Source: Salinactinospora qingdaonensis
GTDB lineage: Bacteria > Actinomycetota > Actinomycetes > Streptosporangiales > Streptosporangiaceae
Direction of reading: 5' to 3'
NCBI RefSeq assembly: GCF_039539445.1
Contig: NZ_BAABDD010000005.1
Location: 1 to 64,000, forward strand
DNA length: 64,000 nt
The notes beneath the pieces were generated by a model that saw only the letters and a program-made list of their open reading frames with translations, ran no database searches and was not told the origin of the DNA. Positions 44,537-53,709 of the stretch are shown here, one piece after another. Positions within the stretch are counted from its first letter, which is position 1. Each line of letters starts with the position of its first letter. The position numbers and the translations under genes are program-made.

Positions 44537-45493
44537 TCACCGCCAGCGCCCCAACCACACCTCCACCGGGTGACGGCTCGCCAACTCCCGCAGTTCGCGG
44601 TCACTGAGATGGCCCTCCGCGGGAAAACAGTCCCCAATGGTGTAGCCGGCGTGGACGACCGCCTGCCGCAGCGCCTCCACCGGCCGCCCCGAACCCAACC
44701 AACTGTGCACGAACGAGGCGAACAGCGTGTCGCCCGCCCCCACCGGGTTGCGTACGCCCCGCGGCGGCGCCGCGCGCGCCCGCACCAGCGTCCCGTCACG
44801 AAGCCCCAGGACACACCCCTCGGGGCCGCACCCCACCGCCGCGATCCCGCAGCCGGGGTAGGTGGCGAACACCTGAGTGATCCACTCCCGCGGTGCGCAC
44901 GGTAGCCGCTCGTGCGAGCAGAACAGGATATCGGCGGCGTTCAGCCAGGGGCGGCGTCGCTCCTCGTACACGTCAGCGATGAGATGCACATCAACAGCGA
45001 CCCGCACGCCCAACCGCCGTGCCTGTGCCAGTAGCGGCTCGGTGAACCCGGCGGTGGTCATCACCGCCAGATCCGCGCCGTCCGCCAACTTGGCGAACAC
45101 CTCAGCCGGGTAGTCCACCTCGTTGACCGGGGTCAACAGTGAGTGTCCCGCCCGGCTACCGTCAGGAGCCGCAAACGACACCGCCAGCGACGACGCCGGC
45201 CCCACGATCGCGCCCGCTCCCAGCAGGCCCCGCGTGCGCAGTTCGGCGCGGATGAAGTCTCCGGGGGGATCGGCGCCGATGACGGTGCAAAACTCGACCT
45301 CGTCGCCCAACCGGCGCAGCGCTCCCGCTACGTTGGCCCCCACACCGGTCACCCCGGTGCGCATCCATTCCGGAAACCGGGTCGGGCCGTCGGTGAGCGG
45401 GAAACCGTCCACGCCCACCGCAATCCCTAGGCTGGCCACGCCCGCGACCACGATCCGGCTGGCGCGGCCATGCTCCTCAGCGGCGGCGGCCAT
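44537..45493 (-). CDS. PfkB-family carbohydrate kinase
   Basis: A 318-aa ribokinase-like enzyme from ATG 45493. An N-terminal sugar-binding part (VVAGVASLGIAVGVDGFPL, with the glycine pair in TGVGANVAGALRRLG) and the C-terminal PfkB signature NPVGAGDTLFASFVHSWL with catalytic Asp are clear. The substrate is not evident; nucleosides, ribose or ketohexoses are possible. It follows a GT-B-like gene by 5 bp and is probably co-transcribed, so the phosphorylated sugar might feed a glycan or conjugate made by its partner (inference). Confidence 0.85.
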   Translation of the reverse strand: MAAAAEEHGRASRIVVAGVASLGIAVGVDGFPLTDGPTRFPEWMRTGVTGVGANVAGALRRLGDEVEFCTVIGADPPGDFIRAELRTRGLLGAGAIVGPASSLAVSFAAPDGSRAGHSLLTPVNEVDYPAEVFAKLADGADLAVMTTAGFTEPLLAQARRLGVRVAVDVHLIADVYEERRRPWLNAADILFCSHERLPCAPREWITQVFATYPGCGIAAVGCGPEGCVLGLRDGTLVRARAAPPRGVRNPVGAGDTLFASFVHSWLGSGRPVEALRQAVVHAGYTIGDCFPAEGHLSDRELRELASRHPVEVWLGRWR

Positions 45494-45498
45494 GGCGC

Positions 45499-46731
45499 TC
45501 ACGCTTCCGTCCGTGTCGGTCGCGGCACCGCCACGCGTGGCGGCTCCACTCGGTCGGTGCGCGCCGGCGTGGCAGGTTCGGGCATCTCCAGCACCCGGTA
45601 CAGTGCGGCGCGCATGCGTGTGGCGAATTCGCCCGGCGCTGAGGTGATCCGGCTGGCCACGCCGGCCAGCCGTTGCGCGTTCCACCCGGCGCTCACCCGT
45701 TCGACGAGACTCAACACCTGGCCCGAGTCGGGGAGCTGCGGACTCGAACGCAGGAGCTCCCCCATGGGAGAGTGCGGGTCCACGTCTGCCCCGCCGCCGG
45801 AGGCGAGCATCACCGGCTGTCCCGTCAGCGCCGCGTACAGCGTTGCTGAGCCGTGGTCACCGACCACTGCGTCAGCGGCGGCCAGCACCGCCCGCCACTC
45901 CTCCTCCACCGGCACCACCAGCAGGCCGGCCGCGGCCCAGTCGGCCAGCCACGCTTTGACCTGCCAGGTGCCGTGGCCCATCCACACGTTGGGGTGGACC
46001 AGCAGCGCCGCCCGTGTCGTTGTCGTGGCCGCTTCCCGCACCAGTCGTGCCATCACGTCGGCGCGTGCGCCCAGCAGCGAGGACGCTCCCCAGGTTGAGG
46101 CAGCGACGACCAGCCGCTCGTCACGTCCCACCCCTAGGGCGTGCCGGTACTCCTCCCGCGAATCCAAGCTCAGTCGCAGCCGGTCGAAGCAGGGGTCCCC
46201 GGCCACCACCGCCGCCGGCACGGCTTCCGGACACGCTTGGGCCAACCGGCGGCGTTCGTTTTCGTGCGCCAAGACCAGGACCGAGGGCAGCACGCGCCCG
46301 TCGCGCACGAGCCACTGGCGACCCAGCCCGAATGTCTCGCGCGGGGCCGCAGCGCTGCCGGTGGCCGCCGTCGCGATGAACTTGTTGAAGCCCGCCCCGT
46401 GCGGCAACAACACCACCGGCGCGTGTACGTTTTCGATGCCGCCGGTGTTGGCTGCCAGCGCCAGGTCGAACCGCATGCGCACCGCCTGCTCCCACGGCAG
46501 CACCACGCCTCCCAACTGCGCCAAAAACTCCTCGACTCCAGCGCTGAACGCCGAAGGAGCCGGCGTGAACACCACCTGGACGCGCATGTCCGACCGCAGG
46601 AGGGCCACGACATCGAGCAGGCGCTGCCCGCAGGCCAGCGTGTGCACCATCACCAACACCACGCGGCATCCGCGCCGCGTCACCCAGCGCTCGGCGTCCA
46701 ATCCGATCGGAACATCAACCCACGTTTCCAC
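45499..46731 (-). CDS. GT-B-like protein of unknown function (CDP-glycerol transferase-like)
   Basis: A 410-aa protein from GTG 46731, chosen for AAAGGTGG at the right distance; GTG 46740 and ATG 46767 are alternatives. It has two Rossmann-like halves: VVLVMVHTLACGQRLLDVV with APVVLLPHGAGFNKFIATAA, and LVVAASTWGASSLLGA with LLVHPNVWMGHG and VVGDHGSATLYAALTGQPVM. This layout resembles TagB/TagF-type glycerophosphotransferases or UDP-sugar epimerases. Actinomycete relatives are mostly unannotated. The last 35 residues are Pro/Arg-rich. Pairing with a PfkB kinase suggests surface glycan or metabolite glycosylation, unproven. Confidence 0.6.
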   Translation of the reverse strand: METWVDVPIGLDAERWVTRRGCRVVLVMVHTLACGQRLLDVVALLRSDMRVQVVFTPAPSAFSAGVEEFLAQLGGVVLPWEQAVRMRFDLALAANTGGIENVHAPVVLLPHGAGFNKFIATAATGSAAAPRETFGLGRQWLVRDGRVLPSVLVLAHENERRRLAQACPEAVPAAVVAGDPCFDRLRLSLDSREEYRHALGVGRDERLVVAASTWGASSLLGARADVMARLVREAATTTTRAALLVHPNVWMGHGTWQVKAWLADWAAAGLLVVPVEEEWRAVLAAADAVVGDHGSATLYAALTGQPVMLASGGGADVDPHSPMGELLRSSPQLPDSGQVLSLVERVSAGWNAQRLAGVASRITSAPGEFATRMRAALYRVLEMPEPATPARTDRVEPPRVAVPRPTRTEA

Positions 46732-47129
46732 TTGTGCCACCTTTTCCGTTCGTCGCCAAGGCCGCATGTGTGCGGCCACCTGGTGCGAAGGTGCGGCCAC
46801 CGGTTGGACGGGAAGCTGGACACCGCCTATAAGCGGGCTGGCGCGTTTTTGGACACCGATCTGAAACGGCCATGTCTTCGCAGCGTGTGCCGCCCCGGGC
46901 AGCACGCTGCCGTTCAAGGGGAGGCATCTCCCGCACGGTGGGATGGAGGGACGTAACCGGGGGTGACAGTGGTGGGCTGCGGGAATGGAACCGTGTGGGC
47001 GGGGTAGCCCGGCGGGTGACTCCCATGTGAGGTGGCCTGGGCCGCAGCCGTGCCAGCCCCTTCCGCTTCCCGGGCCGGTGGCTGCGGCCCACAGTCGCTG
47101 GGAGCCCGGCGCCGGCGAGGGAGAAAACC
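46732..47129. other. Divergent promoter region
   Basis: About 400 bp between the GT-B-like gene (-) and the erythromycin-esterase-like gene (+). It is very GC-rich, with no recognisable gene or strong palindrome. Confidence 0.4.
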
Positions 47130-48455
47130 ATGCGTGACCCAACGACAACCCGTATCCGTGAGGACGCGGTGCCGCTACGGACGACATCGAACCTTGACCA
47201 ACTGGTGGAGCGGGTCGGTGCGGCTCGCGTGGTTCTGCTGGGGGAGTCCTCCCACGGCACCTCGGAGTACTACCGCCAGCGCACGGAGATCACCCGCCGG
47301 CTAGTCGAGGAGAAGGGGTTTTCCCTCGTCGCAGTCGTGGGCGACTGGCCCGACGCGCTCGCCATGCACCGCTGTGCGCTCCACGGCCCCGGTGCCTCCC
47401 CCGACCCCCGGGAGGCCCTGGCCGAATTCAGCCGGTGGCCGGAGTGGATATGGGCCAATGAGGAGATGGCGGGGTTCCTGCGCTGGCTACGCCTGTACAA
47501 CGCCGAGCTCGCCCCCAGCGCGCGGGCCGGCCTGTTCGGGCTGGACGGCTACAATTTGTGGCGCTCCTTGCACGCGGTGCTGGAATATCTCCACCTGTAC
47601 CAGCCCGATCATGTGAACGCGGCCCTGGCCGCCTACCGCTGTTTCGTGTCCTACGCCGAAGATCCACAGGACTATGCCTGGCCGAGCGGGCTCGTGCCCG
47701 CCTCTCAAGAGCTCACGGTCGTGCGCTTACTCGCCGAACTGCGGCGGCACGCCGCTGATACCGAAGCCGGCACCAGCGCGTTCGACCGCGGTTTCGCGCG
47801 GTTCGCCGCAGACTACAACGTCGAACTCGCGGCCAACGCCGAACGCTACTACCGCACCCTCCTCAAGGGTGGCGCCGACGCCTGGAACGCGCGAGAGCAC
47901 CACATGCTCACCACCCTCGACCGGCTGCTGCGCCACCATGGACCGCTGGCCAAGGCCGTGGTGTGGGCGCACAACACCCATGTCGGCGACGCTAGGGCCA
48001 CCGCCATGGGACGGGCGGGCATGGTCACCCTCAGCCAACTCATCCGCGCCCGTTACGGAGCTGACGAGGTCGTGGCCGTAGGGTTTGGCTCCTACGCCGG
48101 TAGTGTGCTCGCCGCCGACGCATGGGGCGCGCCGGCACGACAGGTGCCGGTTCCGCCGCCCCTCACCGAGAGTGTGGAAAGCCGACTACACGAGGCGCTC
48201 TCCGGAGGAGGATCGCTGTTCGTGTTCCCGCGGGCGCCCGAGCACCGTTCCGAGTGGCTACGCGCCGAGTTCGGCCACCGCGCCATCGGGCTCGTGTACC
48301 GCCCGGAGTTGGAGCACTGGGGCAACTACGTGCCGACTGTGCTCGGCGACTGTTACGACGCCTTCATCTACTCCGGTCGCACGCACGCGCTGACCCCCGT
48401 GGCGCCGGGAGCGGCGACCCCCGGCGAACACCACCCTCACCCCAGCGGCGTGTGA
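47130..48455 (+). CDS. Erythromycin esterase family protein
   Basis: A 441-aa protein with the family's active-site region VVLLGESSHGTSEYYRQR (Glu and His near residues 39-43), WPDALAMHRC, LFGLDGYNLWRSL and VVWAHNTHVGDARA. Family members (EreA/EreB, succinoglycan-biosynthesis-like) hydrolyse macrolide lactones or act as other esterases. Many environmental homologues are not resistance proteins, so resistance should not be assumed. It stands alone with its own promoter region. Start ATG 47130 is preceded by GGCGAGGGAGAAAACC. Confidence 0.88.
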   Translation: MRDPTTTRIREDAVPLRTTSNLDQLVERVGAARVVLLGESSHGTSEYYRQRTEITRRLVEEKGFSLVAVVGDWPDALAMHRCALHGPGASPDPREALAEFSRWPEWIWANEEMAGFLRWLRLYNAELAPSARAGLFGLDGYNLWRSLHAVLEYLHLYQPDHVNAALAAYRCFVSYAEDPQDYAWPSGLVPASQELTVVRLLAELRRHAADTEAGTSAFDRGFARFAADYNVELAANAERYYRTLLKGGADAWNAREHHMLTTLDRLLRHHGPLAKAVVWAHNTHVGDARATAMGRAGMVTLSQLIRARYGADEVVAVGFGSYAGSVLAADAWGAPARQVPVPPPLTESVESRLHEALSGGGSLFVFPRAPEHRSEWLRAEFGHRAIGLVYRPELEHWGNYVPTVLGDCYDAFIYSGRTHALTPVAPGAATPGEHHPHPSGV

Positions 48456-48767
48456 CCGGGGAAGGAGCAGGGGGAGCCCCGAGTGACCGTTTCATGGGGC
48501 GCGTGGTGCCAGGGGTGGGTTTTTGGAGCCTAGCTCCCCTTGAGCGAAGAGCTGAGAGCTCGCCGCGCCCCGCCACCGCACCCCCGACTGTCGCACCCCC
48601 AGCAGGGGGTCGAGAGGGAGAGCCGGCCGCGGGTCGGGGAGCGGGAAACACCGTCTCTGCGTGCGAGGAGCCGTCTTTTGCCCGTACCGTCGGCGCACCA
48701 CGTGTCTGTGCTTGTGGTCGGTGGTAGGCGGGCCGGGTACAGGCCAGCCGAGATATGCGAGGTCACC
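48456..48767. other. Intergenic region
   Basis: About 310 bp between the esterase-like gene and the membrane protein gene. An in-frame upstream extension of the next gene runs through here but is Arg/Pro-rich without conserved features. No terminator of note was found. Confidence 0.4.
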
Positions 48768-49319
48768 ATGTCCATCCCCGACTCCGCCCCCCACGAGCCG
48801 CCGGGCGCCGGTTCGCGGCCCAGCCGTTCGACGCAGGTTGCCGCGGGCGTTGCGATGGTGCTGGCGCTCGCCTATGCCCTGCTGAAAGGGTATTGGGCGC
48901 TGGGCGGCATGGCCTTGCGCAACACGGTCAGCGTCGCGGCCACGTCCGCAATCATGGAAAACCCGTGGTTCCTGATACTGAGCCTGTGGGGCACGGTCGT
49001 GCTCGCCCTGATCGCCATCGCCATCCCCGCGTTGCTGCTGCGACGCGGCGGCACCGTCGTGCCGCGGCGGATGGTGCTGGTCCCCGCCTGGATCGGCGTC
49101 GCCTTCCTCCTCGCCCGCGGCGTGGTCGGAGTGATCGACAGCGCGAGCCTGCTGTGGGGGGAGGTTACCGCCATGGCTGGCTTCAGCGCCGCCGAGGTCG
49201 CCCGATTCGCGTGGTGGGACTTGCTGCTGTACTCGCCCGGGTTCGCGCTGTGGGGGCTGGCCTTGGGCGTGGTGGCGTGGCGGACGCGGGCGGCCCCGGC
49301 CCCCCGGTCGTTCACATAG
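48768..49319 (+). CDS. Four-helix membrane protein of unknown function
   Basis: A 183-aa protein from ATG 48768 (GAGG 7 nt upstream). There are four hydrophobic segments: VAAGVAMVLALAYALLKGYW, FLILSLWGTVVLALIAIAIP, LVPAWIGVAFLLARGVVGVI, and LLLYSPGFALWGLALGVVAW. It resembles DUF3995-like small membrane proteins only in general pattern, so I give no family. Its end overlaps the convergent ROK gene by 8 bp. Confidence 0.65.
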   Translation: MSIPDSAPHEPPGAGSRPSRSTQVAAGVAMVLALAYALLKGYWALGGMALRNTVSVAATSAIMENPWFLILSLWGTVVLALIAIAIPALLLRRGGTVVPRRMVLVPAWIGVAFLLARGVVGVIDSASLLWGEVTAMAGFSAAEVARFAWWDLLLYSPGFALWGLALGVVAWRTRAAPAPRSFT

Positions 49320-50526
49320 CGGCAAGGGGATCGCTGAGCAGGGCGCGCACCCCCGCTGAGGCGGCGCCGTGCACGGCCGCTCCCGCGCCTAGTTCGCTGG
49401 TCCGCAGCGCTTCGGGGCGCCAGCGTCCCGCGGTCACCCGGCCGGCCAGTTCCTCTTGGGCGGGCGGGGCGATCCATGGCGCCAGGTCGGCGTAGCTACC
49501 GCCGAGGACGATCGCGCCGGGATCGAGCAGGTTCACCGCTGAGGCCAGTACCGTCCCCAGCGCCCGACCGGCGCGTTCCAGCGCCGCGAGCGCGGCACGG
49601 TCGGCGGCCTCGGCGCGGCGGGCCAGCTCAGTGATGGGGGACTCTTCGGCTCCCAACCGGGTGCCGCGGGCCGTGTCGAGGCCGGCCGCCGCCAGTAGCG
49701 CTTCCTGGCCCGCCCAACACTCCAGGCAGCCGCGCGCCCCGCAGGCGCACCGCGGGCCCGCGGCGTCGGCGCACATGTGGCCCAGTTCCCCGGCGAACCC
49801 CGTGGCGCCGCGGAACAGTTCACCGTCGACGATCAGCCCGGCGCCGATCCCGATCTCTCCCGACACGTAGAGGAACCCCGACAGCTCCCGGCCATGGCCG
49901 TGCCACAGTTCGGCCAGCGCCGCCAGGTTGGCCTCGTTGTCGACCGAAATCGGCAGCGGGCGGCGCCCGAGGCCCGCGCTTAGGGCCTCGGCCACGGGCT
50001 GGTCGGACCATCGCAGGTTCGGAGCGTTGACGACCCGCCCCTCGGCCACGATTCCGGGAACGGCCAACGTGAGCGCCGCCGGGCGCAGTCCGCGTCGCCG
50101 GGCGGCGGTGGCGCACGCGCCGGCGAGGCGTCCGGCGCGCAGCAAGGTCTCCTCGGCGGAGATGGCGCGCCCGTCGGCACGCTCAAGCCGGTTGACCCGG
50201 ACCGTGCCGGCGAGGTCGACGACGCAGGCCGCCATGTAGTCGACGTTGACCTCTACCCCCACAGCGGCGGGGCCGCGGCTGTTGAGCACGAGATCGGTGC
50301 CCGGGCGGCCGGCCCGCTGCTGGGCGCGGGGGGCCTGTTCGGCGAGGAGGCCGGCTTCGAGGAGATCCTCGACCAGACTGGAAACGGTGGCTTTGGTCAA
50401 GCCGACCTGGGAGGCAACGCCCGCCCGGGAGATCGGCCCTGCCTCGGCGATGCGGCGTAGCACCAACGCCATATTGTGCCGGCGCAGGGACGCCTGCCCT
50501 GCGGGCGTGCCGGCGGCGACGGTCAT
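49312..50526 (-). CDS. ROK-family transcriptional regulator (XylR-like)
   Basis: A 404-aa repressor from GTG 50526 (first residues MTVAAGTPAG...). An N-terminal winged helix has GLTKATVSSLVEDLL. The ROK kinase-like domain has GVEVNVDYMAACVVDLAG, PISVDNEANLAALAE, the hexose-binding ELGHM, and the zinc motif CACGARGCLECWAG. It lies downstream of xylB on the same strand, behind two hairpins. By position it is the probable xylose-responsive repressor of the xylA/xylB divergent promoters, as in other actinomycetes. Confidence 0.9.
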   Translation of the reverse strand: MTVAAGTPAGQASLRRHNMALVLRRIAEAGPISRAGVASQVGLTKATVSSLVEDLLEAGLLAEQAPRAQQRAGRPGTDLVLNSRGPAAVGVEVNVDYMAACVVDLAGTVRVNRLERADGRAISAEETLLRAGRLAGACATAARRRGLRPAALTLAVPGIVAEGRVVNAPNLRWSDQPVAEALSAGLGRRPLPISVDNEANLAALAELWHGHGRELSGFLYVSGEIGIGAGLIVDGELFRGATGFAGELGHMCADAAGPRCACGARGCLECWAGQEALLAAAGLDTARGTRLGAEESPITELARRAEAADRAALAALERAGRALGTVLASAVNLLDPGAIVLGGSYADLAPWIAPPAQEELAGRVTAGRWRPEALRTSELGAGAAVHGAASAGVRALLSDPLAAM

Positions 50527-50643
50527 CTGTTGTGTTGGCGCGGGCTCCCCGCCGGCATGGCGGGGGAGGACAACGCCAGCCTCCCAACTGTGCTCGGTGA
50601 CGTGGCGACGGACACGACGTGCCGGTGGGGGATGCGGCCGGCC

Positions 50644-50684
50644 GGGCGGTGCCCCACCCTAATTTTCCGGGTGGGGCACCGCCC
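50644..50684. terminator. Terminator 2 after xylB
   Basis: GGGCGGTGCCCCACCC (50644-50659) pairs perfectly with GGGTGGGGCACCGCCC (50669-50684) around the AT-rich 9-nt loop TAATTTTCC, a 16-bp stem. It separates xylB from the ROK gene and could equally be a regulatory structure near the ROK promoter. Confidence 0.7.
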
Positions 50685-50702
50685 ATCATGGCGGAGGTGA
50701 CG

Positions 50703-50739
50703 TCCGGGTGGGCACGTGAGGGGGAGGTGCCCACCCGGA
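50703..50739. terminator. Terminator 1 after xylB
   Basis: TCCGGGTGGGCAC (50703-50715) pairs perfectly with GTGCCCACCCGGA (50727-50739), loop 11 nt, ending 9 bp beyond the xylB stop on the minus strand. Confidence 0.8.
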
Positions 50740-50748
50740 GCCCGATGT

Positions 50749-52266
50749 TTACGAGCGCGGTGCCAGCATCGGGTTGGCGCGTTCCAGGGCGAGGTCGAGG
50801 CGTCGCAGTGTCGCCTCGTCGCGCGTCACCGGGTCCAGGGTCGGGCCGTCGGCCGCCCCCCAGCGGCGCGCCACCGCCGGCGCGGACTCCTTCGACAGTA
50901 GTGAGGCCGCCTGCGCGGCGGCGCCCACGGCCACCAGTTCGCCGGCCCTGGGCAGCACGACCGGTCGGCCCGACAGCCGCCGGATCGTCTCCACCCACGC
51001 CCGTCCTTGCGCGCCGCCTCCGGTGACCAGCAGGGGCAGGTCAGCAGCGATTTCGGTTCCAGTGACAGGGCCGATACGTTCCAGGGCGGCCAGCAGGGAG
51101 TGGACTGCTCCCTCGTAGGCGGCGCGCAGGATCTGGCCAGGTGTGGTTGCGTGGCGCAACCCGCTGACCAGCCCCGAGGCAAGGGGCAGGTTGGGCGTGC
51201 GCTCCCCGTCGAAGAAGGGCAGCATGACGACCTCGCCGCCTTCTTCGACGGCTTCCCGGTCCCGGCCCAACCAGGAGGCGACGGTGTCGACGGCCTGGGT
51301 GCAGTTGAGCGTGCACCCTAGCGGGAGCCAGCCCCCGGAGGCATCGGCGAACCCGGCGACCATACCCGTGGGGTCCTGGGCCCGCTGCGCGGTGGAGGTG
51401 AACACGGTGCCGGAGGTGCCCAGGCTGAACACAGCGGCGTGGGCGGAGCCGCCGCCTGTGGCCGCTGTCTCGTGTGCCGGGGGCACGCTCTCCAGCCCCA
51501 GTCCTAGCGCTGCCGCCATGTTGTCGCCGGTACCGGCGCCCACGAGCGCACCGTGGGCGATCCCCAGATGCTGGGCGGCCTCTCGTGTGATTTCGCCGGC
51601 CGCGACGTCGTGAGGGGCCACGCGGGGCAGCAGCGCCGGGTCGAGTTGCAGCCGAGGCAGTTCGAGAATGGTCGGGTCGTAGCTCTCCTGGGCGGTGGAG
51701 TACCACCCCGAGCCGGAGGCGTCTCCCCGGTCGGTGACCCCGTTGCCGCACAGCCGTTCGGTCAGGAAGTCGTGGGGCAACCGCACGGCCGCGGTGGCGC
51801 TGGCCGAGGCGGGTTCGTTGCGGCGCAGCCAGGCCCATTTGGTGGCGGTGATGCTGGCGACCGGGACGGTGCCGGTGCGTTCCGTCCATGCCTGCGCGCC
51901 GCCGAGGTCGTCGGTCAGCTTTTCGGCGTCTTCGGCTGAGCGCACGTCGTTCCACAGGATCGCCGGCCGTACCGGCCGGCCGTCGGCGTCGAGGGTGACG
52001 AGGCCGTGCTGCTGGCCGGCCACCGATACCGCCGAGACCGCGCACTCGGCCCCGGTGCGCTCGCGTGCCTGGTCTAGTGCTTGGTGGAACGCGGTACTCA
52101 AGGCGCTCCACCACTGTTCCGGGTCGCTTTCGCGGGCACCGTCGTGACCGCTGACGGTGTGGGAGGCACGGCCCAGCGCTACGAGTTCACCCGACTCCGG
52201 GTCGACGAGGACCACCTTCGTCGACTGGGTCGAACTGTCGACCCCCGCTACGAGGACACGTGCCAT
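50749..52266 (-). CDS. xylB: Xylulokinase
   Basis: A 505-aa FGGY-family kinase that phosphorylates D-xylulose. It has VAGVDSSTQSTKVVLVD (phosphate-binding start), SVAGQQHGLVTLD and AILWNDVRSAEDA typical of XylB, the catalytic-Asp region AGTGDNMAAALGLGL, SLGTSGTVFTST, and the FGGY-2 segment LLVTGGGAQGRAWVETIRR. Start ATG 52266. It is divergent from xylA across a 285-bp shared promoter region. Confidence 0.94.
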   Translation of the reverse strand: MARVLVAGVDSSTQSTKVVLVDPESGELVALGRASHTVSGHDGARESDPEQWWSALSTAFHQALDQARERTGAECAVSAVSVAGQQHGLVTLDADGRPVRPAILWNDVRSAEDAEKLTDDLGGAQAWTERTGTVPVASITATKWAWLRRNEPASASATAAVRLPHDFLTERLCGNGVTDRGDASGSGWYSTAQESYDPTILELPRLQLDPALLPRVAPHDVAAGEITREAAQHLGIAHGALVGAGTGDNMAAALGLGLESVPPAHETAATGGGSAHAAVFSLGTSGTVFTSTAQRAQDPTGMVAGFADASGGWLPLGCTLNCTQAVDTVASWLGRDREAVEEGGEVVMLPFFDGERTPNLPLASGLVSGLRHATTPGQILRAAYEGAVHSLLAALERIGPVTGTEIAADLPLLVTGGGAQGRAWVETIRRLSGRPVVLPRAGELVAVGAAAQAASLLSKESAPAVARRWGAADGPTLDPVTRDEATLRRLDLALERANPMLAPRS

Positions 52267-52401
52267 CTCGCCTCCGCTCGCGTTGCCTGCTGCGGTCGCT
52301 ACCCCGATAGTTCAGCGGAAAAACAAATTAACAAGTGGCTCGCCGCCGGTCAATGCTGCGGCTGCCCAGGGGGTCCCGCAGGCTCGGATGCGCTTTGGTT
52401 C

Positions 52402-52455
52402 GTTCAATGAACATACGAATACGCTTGACAGCCATCCCCCGGTCAGCAGTTAAAT
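52402..52455 (+). promoter_or_regulatory. xylA promoter with inverted repeat
   Basis: A perfect inverted repeat GTTCA-A-TGAAC (52402-52412) inside a wider TTCGT...ACGAA symmetry lies just before a -35-like TTGACA (52425-52430). TTAAAT at 52450-52455 is a possible -10, with a longer than ideal 19-bp spacing. A ROK repressor site is likely here; assignment is inference. Confidence 0.5.
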
Positions 52456-52551
52456 GGGACGGGGCCGGTGGGGCGGCGCCGGTTGGGGGATCTCCGGCGC
52501 CGTTCACCGCTCCGCCGCCACGACCAAGAATCCGCGAGGAGGCGACTCACC

Positions 52552-53709
52552 GTGCCAGACTTCACTCCCACCCCGGCGGACCGTTTCACCTTCGGGCTGT
52601 GGACGGTCGGCTGGCTCGGCCGCGACCCCTTCGGCGACGCGGTGCGCGCCCCGCTGGACCCGGTCGAGGCAGTGGAACGCCTCGCCGAACTGGGGGCCTA
52701 CGGCGTCACGTTCCACGATGACGACCTCGTCCCCTTCGGCTCCGACCGCACCACCCGCGAAGGCATCGTCAAGCGCTTCCGGGCGGCGCTCGAGGCCACC
52801 GGCCTGGCCGTCCCGATGGCCACCACCAACCTGTTCGGTCACCCCGTGTTCAAAGACGGCGCGCTGACCGCCAACGACCGCGACATCCGCCGCTACGCGC
52901 TGCGCAAGGTCATCCGCAACATCGATCTGGCCGTCGAGTTGGGAGCCACCACCTACGTCTGCTGGGGCGGGCGTGAGGGCGCCGAGTCGGGCGCCAGCAA
53001 GGACGTGCGGGCCGCACTGGACCGTTACAAGGAAAGCTTCGACATCCTGTGCGACTACGTACGCCAGCAAGGCTACGACCTGCGTTTCGCGATCGAGCCC
53101 AAGCCCAACGAGCCGCGCGGTGACATCCTGCTGCCCACCATCGGTCACGTCCTGGCCTTCATCGACCGGCTTGAGCACCCGGAGATGGTCGGGCTCAACC
53201 CCGAGGTCGGCCACGAGCAGATGGCCGGGCTCAACTTCCCGCACGGCATCGCCCAGGCGCTGTGGTCGAACAAGCTGTTCCACATCGACCTCAACGGTCA
53301 GAACGGCCCCCGCTACGACCAGGACTTCCGTTTTGGCGCCGGCGACGTCAAGAGCGCGTTCTTCCTCGTCGACCTGTTGGAGAACGGCGGCTACACCGGT
53401 CCGCGCCACTTCGACTTCAAGCCCCCGCGCACCGAGGACTACACCGGCGTGTGGGAGTCGGCGGCCGGCTGCATGCGCAACTACCTCATCCTGCGGGAGA
53501 AGTCCGCCGCCTTCCGCGCCGATCCCCGCGTCGTTGAGGCGCTGGAAGCCTCCCGCGTCAACGAGTTGCACACCCCCACCCTGGGGGAGGGCGAGAGCCT
53601 GGAGCAGCTCCTGGCCGAAGACCTCGACGTCGCAACTGCGGCCCAGCGCGGTATGGCCTTCGAGCGGCTCGACCAGCTCGCCACTGAGCACCTGTTCGGG
53701 GTGGCCTAG
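52552..53709 (+). CDS. xylA: Xylose isomerase
   Basis: A 385-aa enzyme of the actinomycete (class I) type, converting D-xylose to xylulose. GTG 52552 follows GAGGAGG; the upstream frame is spurious. Catalytic and metal-binding segments are GVTFHDDDLVPFG (His), YVCWGGREGAE, FAIEPKPNEPRGD (metal Glu, Lys), GLNPEVGHEQMAG, and FHIDLNGQNGPRYDQD. Length fits the family. The TAG stop is the first three bases of a dispersed repeat. Confidence 0.95.
   Translation: MPDFTPTPADRFTFGLWTVGWLGRDPFGDAVRAPLDPVEAVERLAELGAYGVTFHDDDLVPFGSDRTTREGIVKRFRAALEATGLAVPMATTNLFGHPVFKDGALTANDRDIRRYALRKVIRNIDLAVELGATTYVCWGGREGAESGASKDVRAALDRYKESFDILCDYVRQQGYDLRFAIEPKPNEPRGDILLPTIGHVLAFIDRLEHPEMVGLNPEVGHEQMAGLNFPHGIAQALWSNKLFHIDLNGQNGPRYDQDFRFGAGDVKSAFFLVDLLENGGYTGPRHFDFKPPRTEDYTGVWESAAGCMRNYLILREKSAAFRADPRVVEALEASRVNELHTPTLGEGESLEQLLAEDLDVATAAQRGMAFERLDQLATEHLFGVA

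Noticed and set aside
47130..48455. Macrolide resistance gene
   Set aside because: The family assignment is sound but most environmental homologues are not resistance determinants and there is no mobile or resistance context.
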